In this document: positions 1 to 7,100 of the stretch, one piece after another
Layout of the letters: each line of letters opens with the position of its first letter
Numbering within the stretch: position 1 is the stretch's first letter
Assembly: GCA_031289445.1 (NCBI GenBank)
Contig: JAITPL010000118.1
Location: 1 to 9,571 of the forward strand
Origin: Tannerella sp.
GTDB lineage: Bacteria; Bacteroidota; Bacteroidia; Bacteroidales; Tannerellaceae
DNA: 9,571 nt
Reading direction: 5' to 3'
The notes under the pieces: model-generated
What the model was told of the DNA's origin: nothing
What the model saw: only the letters and a program-made list of their open reading frames with translations
Database searches by the model: none
Made by a program: the position numbers and the translations under genes

Positions 1-503
1 TGGTCGAGAGCGGTTGACAGGTCCCGGCGCTGTTCTTCGAGGATGGCAAGTTTGCGGCTACAGGCTTGGCGGTGAGCCTCGCCGGTATCGGTACGTTCGG
101 TTTCTATCAGCATGTGATAGATTTTGAGAACAAGTATTGAGAGGCGGTCGATAGCCCAGGCAGGGCTTTCGGTGTTGATGGAAGCCTCCGGAAGTACGGC
201 CACATCCCTGTACTTATCGAGGAAATAAGAGTCGATAAGTTCAACGAGGTCGGTACGCTCCTGGTTTGACTTGTCAATACGCCGCTTGAGCAGCAGCGCC
301 TCTGCGGGGTCGATCTGCGGATTGCGTATGATGTCTTCGAGATGCCATTGCACGGCGTCGATCCTGTTCTTGAGGTAGAGACAATACTCTATGCTCCCTT
401 CCTCGAAAGGATTGTTACATGCCGCATCCACGTTGTCCGTAGCATGATAGTCGTTCGTCGCCCTTTCAAATACAGGGTAACATATTTCACTGAATCTTTC
501 CAT
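1..503 (-). CDS. DUF4254 family protein, N-terminal part (runs off left edge)
   Basis: An open frame runs on the minus strand from an ATG at 503-501 to the window edge without a stop, giving 167 complete codons. The protein begins MERFSEICYPVFERATNDYH and contains two stretches I recognise from DUF4254: SIEYCLYLKNRIDAVQWHLE followed by DIIRNPQIDPAEALLLKRRID, and further on SNQERTDLVELIDSYFLDKY. Family members are about 200 residues, so perhaps 30-40 C-terminal residues are missing. It is soluble and helix-rich, with no signal peptide or membrane segment. The molecular function is not established. From memory of Bacteroidota genomes, the gene often sits beside family 9 glycosyltransferases of envelope polysaccharide or LPS core synthesis; that neighbour would lie beyond the left edge and cannot be checked here. 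The start is supported by a TAnnTTTG box 23 nt upstream. It is divergent from ruvA. The family call is from remembered sequence similarity and is fairly secure; any role is inference. Confidence 0.85.
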   Translation of the reverse strand, partial: MERFSEICYPVFERATNDYHATDNVDAACNNPFEEGSIEYCLYLKNRIDAVQWHLEDIIRNPQIDPAEALLLKRRIDKSNQERTDLVELIDSYFLDKYRDVAVLPEASINTESPAWAIDRLSILVLKIYHMLIETERTDTGEAHRQACSRKLAILEEQRRDLSTALD

Positions 504-526
504 CTGTTTTTGTCTTAAAAAGCGGT

Positions 527-534
527 CAAAGGTA
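527..534 (-). promoter_or_regulatory. Bacteroidota-type -7 box for the DUF4254 gene
   Basis: Read on the minus strand, the bases are TACCTTTG, an exact match to the Bacteroidota primary-sigma -7 consensus TAnnTTTG. The box ends 23 nt before the ATG at 503, which implies a short leader of roughly 15-20 nt. No clear TTTG -33 element is seen at the expected distance upstream, so the call rests on the -7 box and its position. Confidence 0.6.
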
Positions 535-564
535 GTGATTTTTTCAATAAAAATATACGTTTTC

Positions 565-578
565 ACGGAAATTTCCGT
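565..578. promoter_or_regulatory. 14-bp perfect palindrome in the ruvA promoter region, possible operator
   Basis: ACGGAAATTTCCGT is identical to its own reverse complement. It abuts the candidate -7 box TATAATTG (579-586). A related half-site, ACGGATTTC, follows at about 590-598. A dimeric DNA-binding protein at this place could affect transcription of ruvA-sprA. No regulator is identified, and an AT-rich palindrome of this size can arise by chance. Confidence 0.35.
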
Positions 579-611
579 TATAATTGCTACGGATTTCAAA
601 TAAAGAAAAGA

Positions 612-1196
612 ATGATTGAATATATAAAAGGCGAGATAGCGGAGTTGACGCCGACAGGAATGGTAGTGGAATGTGGCGGTATAGGCTACGAGTTGCACAT
701 ATCTGTAACGACATACAGCGCTTTTAACGGCAAGACCGAAGGCAAGGCGTATGTTATGGAAGTAATACGCGAGGATGCACACTTGCTGTACGGCTTTGCT
801 ACGAGAGAGGAGCGCGAGTTGTTCCTGCTGCTGACCTCCGTGTCGGGCGTCGGGCCTAACACGGCGAGGATGATATTGTCGTCGCTGCCGCCGGCAGAGC
901 TGATAAACGTTATTGCATCGGGCGACGACGTCAGTCTGACCAGAATCAAGGGAATAGGAAGCAAGACGGCTCAACGTATTGTTGTCGATTTGAAGAACAA
1001 GGTCAAGCCGGTAGAAGGCTTGAGGGCTTTAACTATGGCAGGCGTGAAGACGGAGACGCTTGAAGGAGCTGTGGCGGCGCTTGTGATGCTGGGTTTCCAG
1101 AAGAACATGTCGCAGAAAGCTGTTGAAACGATACTCAGGAAAACGCCTTCACAAAGTATTGAACAGGTTATTAAGGACGCATTGAAAGTGCTGTAA
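612..1196 (+). CDS. ruvA: Holliday junction branch migration protein RuvA
   Basis: RuvA binds the four-way Holliday junction as a tetramer and loads the RuvB hexameric motor for branch migration during homologous recombination and fork repair in the cytoplasm. The 194-residue length is typical. The N-terminal OB-fold (about 1-62) ends in REDAHLLYGF, where E54-D55 match the acidic pin of E. coli RuvA (E55/D56) that separates strands at the crossover. Two helix-hairpin-helix motifs follow: VSGVGPNTA (77-85) and IKGIGSKTAQRI (112-123), which grip the DNA backbone. A short linker (about 132-145) leads to the C-terminal three-helix domain (about 146-194), which contacts RuvB. The ATG is preceded by an A-rich leader and the first residues MIEYIKGEI fit the family start. 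The stop TAA shares its last base with the ATG of sprA. Neither ruvB nor ruvC is in the window. The gene looks intact and functional. Confidence 0.97.
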   Translation: MIEYIKGEIAELTPTGMVVECGGIGYELHISVTTYSAFNGKTEGKAYVMEVIREDAHLLYGFATREERELFLLLTSVSGVGPNTARMILSSLPPAELINVIASGDDVSLTRIKGIGSKTAQRIVVDLKNKVKPVEGLRALTMAGVKTETLEGAVAALVMLGFQKNMSQKAVETILRKTPSQSIEQVIKDALKVL

Positions 1197-1198
1197 TG
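1194..1198 (+). promoter_or_regulatory. TAATG stop-start overlap coupling ruvA to sprA
   Basis: The ruvA stop TAA (1194-1196) and the sprA start ATG (1196-1198) share one base. No purine-rich ribosome-binding sequence stands at normal spacing before this ATG. Translation of sprA is therefore likely to depend on ribosomes finishing ruvA. The start is confirmed by the signal peptide encoded directly after it. Confidence 0.75.
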
Positions 1199-4100
1199 AA
1201 ACGGAGAGGAAAATACATAATAATAGTTGTCATTTTTATATCGGGCATATTTGCGCTGAATGCGGAATATGTCGGAGTGGCGGGTATTGTGCAGTATTCC
1301 GAAAGCCTCTCCTCCGAAAGTTTCTCATCCGACAACCTCACATCCGGCAACCTCACATCCGACACTATCCCTTCCGACAGCATCTCCGAAGACATCGTAG
1401 CTAAATCCCGCATCCTTATAGACAGCATCCCCGGAGACACCGTCATTAAGCCCCGCATTCCTGTAAAAAAGACCGTACCGGAGGAGTATGAAGACCTCAA
1501 AGGCAACTCTGCGGCAGACCTGCGCGACCCCGAAAATCTTAAAACCGAAGTCGAGTACGACCTGAAAACAGGTACATATCTAATCAAATCCGTCGTAGGC
1601 GACATGAAACTCGGTACTCCGCTGATGATGACGCCCGAAGAGTACCAGAAATACAGTCTGAAGCAGTCGATTAACCAGTATTTCAGGGAGAAAAACCGTG
1701 CTGCGTGGGACAGCATTTCCGGAGGAGGAGGCCCGGGCGGCAAGGGCGACAAGCGTTTCGACCCGATGAACATACAGTTTGACTTGGGACCTGCCGAAAA
1801 GATATTCGGCCCGGGTGGCGTTCGGCTAAGGTCGCAGGGAACGATAGGTCTTGACGTCGGACTCAAGAGCAGTTCGACCAATAACCCTTCGTTGCCCGAA
1901 AAATCGCGCAGCCGCACATTTTTCAACTTCGACACCGACGTGCAGGCCAACATGGTAGCCTCGGTAGGCAACAAGGTAAATTTCGATTTCAACTATAACA
2001 CCGGAGCGGCTTTCGAGTTCGATGCAGCCAAGCTCAACCTCAACTATGCCGGCGACGAAGACGAGATTGTGAAAGCCTTGGAGGGCGGCAACGTCAGCTT
2101 GCAGACCAATAACTCGCTGATACGCGGCGGCTCGGCGCTGTTCGGCGTCAAGACCGACTTGCAGTTCGGCAAGTTGCGCATCAAGGCGATAGTAGCGCAG
2201 CAGGAATCGGATTCGCGCTCGATTTCATCCAAAGGCGGCTCGCAAATGACCAATTATGAGATAACAGCCGACAACTACGACGAGAGCCGCCACTATTTCT
2301 TCTCGCATTATTTCCGCGACAACTACGACAAGGCCTTGTCCAAGTTGCCCTATATCTCGTCGGGCATTATGATAAACCGCATTGAGGTATGGATTACGAA
2401 CAAAAGCAGTATTCACGGACAGACGCGCAATATCGTCGCCTTTGCCGACCTCGGTGAAAACAGCCATATAAGCAATCCGATGTTCACCCCTGCCGGCAAC
2501 CTGCCTGTGCCCTACAATAATGCCAACTCGCTTTACGGCGCCGTTGTTGCGAATTACCCCGGCGCACGCGAGATAAGTACGGTAACACAGACCTTTGACG
2601 GCGTGATAGAGGGGGGTAGGGACTACGAAAAGGTCGAGAGCGCCCGCATGTTGTCCGCAAGCGATTACAATTTCAACCAGCAGCTCGGATATATCTCGCT
2701 CACCGCCAAACTGCAAAACGACGAGGTACTTGCAGTTGCTTTCGAGTATATCTATAACGGCACGGTCTATCAGGTAGGTGAGTTTTCGAGCGACAAGACC
2801 GAAGACACCAATAAATGTCTTTATCTAAAGTTATTGAAAGGCACATCACTGTCGCCCTCAATGCCGTTCTGGGACTTGATGATGAAGAATATCTACGCTA
2901 TCCCCGGCGCCTATATGGTGAGCAAGGAGAAATTTCGCCTCGACATCGTTTATCACAGCGATACGGCCGGAACATACGTCTATACCATTCCCGAAGGTGA
3001 AATCAAGGAAAAGCCGCTTTTGAAGGTTATGAACCTCGACCGCTTAAATTCCAATAACGAAGTCGTTCCCAACTCTCAGGGCGACGGTTTTTTCGACTTC
3101 GTTGAAGGATATACCGTAACGGCTGTTAACGGACGGATAATCTTCCCTGTTGTAGAGCCTTTCGGGCAGCATTTGCGCAAGGCGATAGGCAACGACGCCG
3201 TAGCCGACAAGTATGTCTATCAGGAATTGTACGACTCGACCCTGACCATAGCCAAGCAGATAGCCGAGAAAAACAAGTTTGTGATTCGCGGCCAGTACAG
3301 CGGCTCGTCATCGTCGTCGACAGTGCTTAAGCTTGGCGCCACGAATGTGGCGAGAGGGTCGGTCGTAGTGCAGGCAAACGGCATAGTACTGACCGAGAAC
3401 GTCGATTATCAGGTCAATTACACTTCAGGCACCGTAACCATCCTTAACGAGACGCTTATATCAAGCAATGCCAATATCAGCGTTTCGCTCGAAAATCAGT
3501 CAACCTCCTCCATGCAGCGCAAATCCGTTTTCGGTACGGACATTAACTACGAGATATCGAAGGATTTAAACGTAGGGACTACAATCATGCACCTCTCGGA
3601 GGTGCCGCAGACTACCAAGATGTCGTTTGGCGAAGAATCGGTGAAGAACACGCTTTGGGGCTTAAACCTCGACTACAAGAGCCAGAGCCAGTGGCTGACC
3701 AATATGGTTGACAAGTTGCCTCTGCTGTCCGTGACGGCGCCGAGTACATTCTCGCTCAATGCAGAGTTTGCTCACCTTATAGCAGGTCATTATCAGAGCA
3801 AATATGTAGGTGAATATTCTTACCTCGACGATTTTGAATCTACGCAGAGCGAGTTCGACCTTCTGAATCCGTATTTCTGGAATATCTCAAGCACGCCTTA
3901 CGACGGCGGCAAGGAGATGGCGCAGTTTCCCGAAGCCATACTCTCTAATAATATTGACTACGGAAAGAATCGGGCGCTATTGGCATGGTACTATATCGAC
4001 GGCCTCTTCACTCGCCGCAACTCCTCGCTCAGGCCTTCGTATATGACCGACGACGACTTGTCCGACCACCGCGTGCGTGCCGTTCTATCCGAAGAACTCT

Positions 4101-7100
4101 TCCCCAATCGCGACCTGCTCTACAATGAAAATAACTATCTTAATATCCTGAATTTGGCTTACTATCCCAAAGAGCGCGGCCCCTACAATCTTGACGCCGA
4201 CAATATCAATATCGACGGCACTCTGGCCAACCCCGAAAAGCGCTGGGGCGGTATCATGCGCAGCCTCGACCAGACGGATTTTGAAGCGGCCAATATTCAG
4301 TATATCGAGTTTTGGGTGATGGATCCTTTCATCTATAACCCCAACCAAAAGGGTGGCGACTTGTATTTCAATCTCGGCGAGGTGTCGGAGGATATTTTGA
4401 AGGATGAAAAGAAATTTTTCGAGAACGGTATGCCCGCGAACGGCGATTTGCTGCTGGTCGATACTACGGTTTGGGGGCGCGTACCCAAACAGCAAAGCAC
4501 CGTCTATGCCTTCGACAATACAGCCGGTGCGCGCGCCTTGCAGGATGTGGGTTTCAATGGCTTGTCGTCAGTCGAAGAACAGATGTTTCCGACCTATCAG
4601 AGTTATATCGAGAAACTGCGCTCGCGGCTTTCACCGGAAACCCTTTCGAGCATGGAGAACGACCCCTTCTCGCCGCTTAACGACCCTGCGGGCGACGATT
4701 TCAGCTATTTCCGCTCTTACGATCACGACAGCAAACAAACCGACATACTCACGCGATACAAGCATTACAACGGCGTCGAGGGCAACTCCAAAGAATCAGG
4801 AGAGACCCGCGAATCCTACGGTACATCGTCGAAGATGGTGCCCGACGTCGAGGATTTCAATCAGGACAATACGCTCAACGAGAACGAAAAATATTATCAG
4901 TATCGCGTGTCGATGCGTCCCAAGGATATGGTCGTCGGAGCGAACTACATAGTAGATAAACGCATTACCAACGTGCGCCTTGCCAACGGTACGCGCGAAG
5001 ATGTTACATGGTATCAGTTCAAGGTCCCGGTCAGGGATTATACAAATAACATCGGCTCGATGACCGACTTCAGTTCCATACGTTTTATGCGTATGTATAT
5101 GACCGATTTTGAGGAATCGACCGTGCTTCGCTTCGGCAAGTTTGCCCTTATCAGAGGTGAATGGCGGCCTTATCAGCAGAATTTGGCCAAACAAGGCTCC
5201 ATGCCGTCGGTCGCAGGCACTATAGCCGTTGCGTCGGTCAATATTGAAGAAAACAGCGACCGCGAGCCTGTCAACTACATGTTGCCGCCGGGCGTTACAC
5301 GTATCACCGACCCGAATCAACCGCAACTTCGCCAGCAAAACGAGCAGTCTCTTTCGTTGAAGATTAACAACCTTGCCTCTCAGGACGCCCGCGCCGTATA
5401 TAAGACTACAAGCTACGATCTGCGCAGATACAAGCGGATGCAACTCTTCGTACACGCCGAAAAGCTGGTTGACGATGTAACAAGCCTCGAAAATAGCGAT
5501 CTGTCGGTTTTCATCCGCTTAGGCTCAGACTATAAAAATAACTTCTACGAGTATGAAGTACCGCTGACGCTCACGCCTTTCGGAACGCGAGACCGCGAAC
5601 AGATATGGCCTGCCGACAATATGCTCAATTTCGGTTTTGAAGCTCTTACCGAGTTGAAGCTGCGTCGCAACCGGGCTAAAAGCGCCGGCGAGAACGGCGT
5701 TAACTACAACACTTTCTACACCGAGTACGACCCCGACAATACCCGCAATTCCATTAGCGTGGTCGGCAATCCTTCCCTTTCGGACGTGCAGGTTATCATG
5801 ATCGGCGTCCGCAACAATTCAAAGGATATAAAGAGCGCCGAAGTATGGATTAACGAGCTTAGAGTTACCGACTTCGACGAGTCGGGCGGCTGGGCAGCCA
5901 ACGCCAACGCCAACCTTGCCATAGCCGACTTCGCTACCGTCAACGCTATGGGCAATATAGAGACAGCAGGCTTCGGCAGTATAGAACAGTCGGTCTCGGA
6001 GCGCTCTCTCGACGACCATTCACGATTCAGCATTGCCACAACGTTGCAGCTCGGCAAGCTCTTGCCCGACAAACTTGGAATGTCCCTGCCTCTGTATTAT
6101 TCCTATTCCCAAGAGACGCTCTCGCCGCAATACAATCCTCTCGACCAGGATATCCTCCTGCAGAAATCCATTGACAACGAACTCACCAAGACAGGCAAGG
6201 ATTCGATACGCAGTTTTTCATACGACACATACACTACCAAGGCTCTGGCTCTGAATAACGTGCATGTCAATATCAAAAGCAAGACCCCGATGCCTTACGA
6301 CCCCGCCAACATAACCATGGGTTTTGCGTCCAACACCGAGAAGCGTACCAATCCTGAAACTACATACGAGACAACAAACCATTTTCAGGGTAATCTGGGC
6401 TATGCCTACACGCCTTTCGTCAAACCGCTCAAACCGTTCACGAAACTCAAGACCAACAACGGATATACCAAATATGCCAAACAGATGGCTTTTTATTATC
6501 TGCCTTCCTCAATCAGCTTTCAGAACAATATCACGCGCAACTATTACGAGTTGCAACTGCGCGACCTCAACGACCTGGGCAGCGGGGTAAACAATATTCC
6601 GGTGTCGTTCAGCCAGAATTTCCTTTGGGACAGAGCTTTGGATTTGAGGTGGAATCCTCTGCCCAACATTATGGTGGAATTTTCGTCGAATACCAATGCA
6701 CGAATAGAAGAGGCCAACCTGCAGGTCAACCGCGAGATGAATCCCGATGCTTACGAGCGCTGGAAAGATACCGTCATGCAAAGTATTGCCGATATGGGTA
6801 CTCCTCTGCTCTACGACCAGAAGATGTCTATCCGTTACATGCCGCCTTTCCAGCAAATACCCGTACTCGACTGGGTTTCGGGCACTGTTACATACACGAC
6901 GACCTACAACTGGGAGAAAGGCGCCTTTGTGGACGAGGAAACCAATATCGGCAACTCTATCAAAAACAGGCGCGAGATTGATTTTACAGGTAAACTGACT
7001 CTTCTTACATTATATAACAAGAACGATTTTCTGAAGAAAGTTATTCAGAAGGGCAATATCCGGCCTCCCGCTCCTGCACGCGACGCCAAGGGGAAGGTAA

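Larger units (their letters stand above)
504..611. promoter_or_regulatory. Divergent intergenic promoter region (DUF4254 / ruvA-sprA)
   Basis: This 108-bp AT-rich gap separates the divergent DUF4254 and ruvA starts. On the plus strand there are two one-mismatch candidates for a TAnnTTTG -7 box: TACGTTTT at 556-563 and TATAATTG at 579-586. Neither has a convincing -33 partner, so the ruvA promoter cannot be fixed to one. The bases just before the ruvA ATG (about 597-611) are nearly all A with no Shine-Dalgarno sequence, which is normal for Bacteroidota. A perfect palindrome lies between the two candidate boxes and is listed separately. Confidence 0.5.

Noticed and set aside
1173..1177. AAGGA as a Shine-Dalgarno sequence for sprA.
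   Set aside because: It lies 18 nt before the ATG, too far for normal use, and Bacteroidota rely little on such sequences. Coupling through the TAATG overlap is more likely.
1171..1992. Long minus-strand open frame (273 codons) opposite the start of sprA.
   Set aside because: It is antisense to the certain sprA N-terminus. Its Ser/Pro/Arg-rich repeats come from the 15-bp repeat and codon bias on the other strand. No domain is recognisable.
4404..4952. Plus-strand frame of 182 codons within sprA.
   Set aside because: It is an out-of-frame shadow of conserved SprA sequence. The Arg/Ser/Thr-rich composition is typical of frame-shifted reading, and there is no recognisable family.
4796..5455. 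Minus-strand frame of 219 codons within sprA.
   Set aside because: It is antisense to strongly conserved SprA regions, including the EF-hand-like loop. It has no start context and no recognisable domain.
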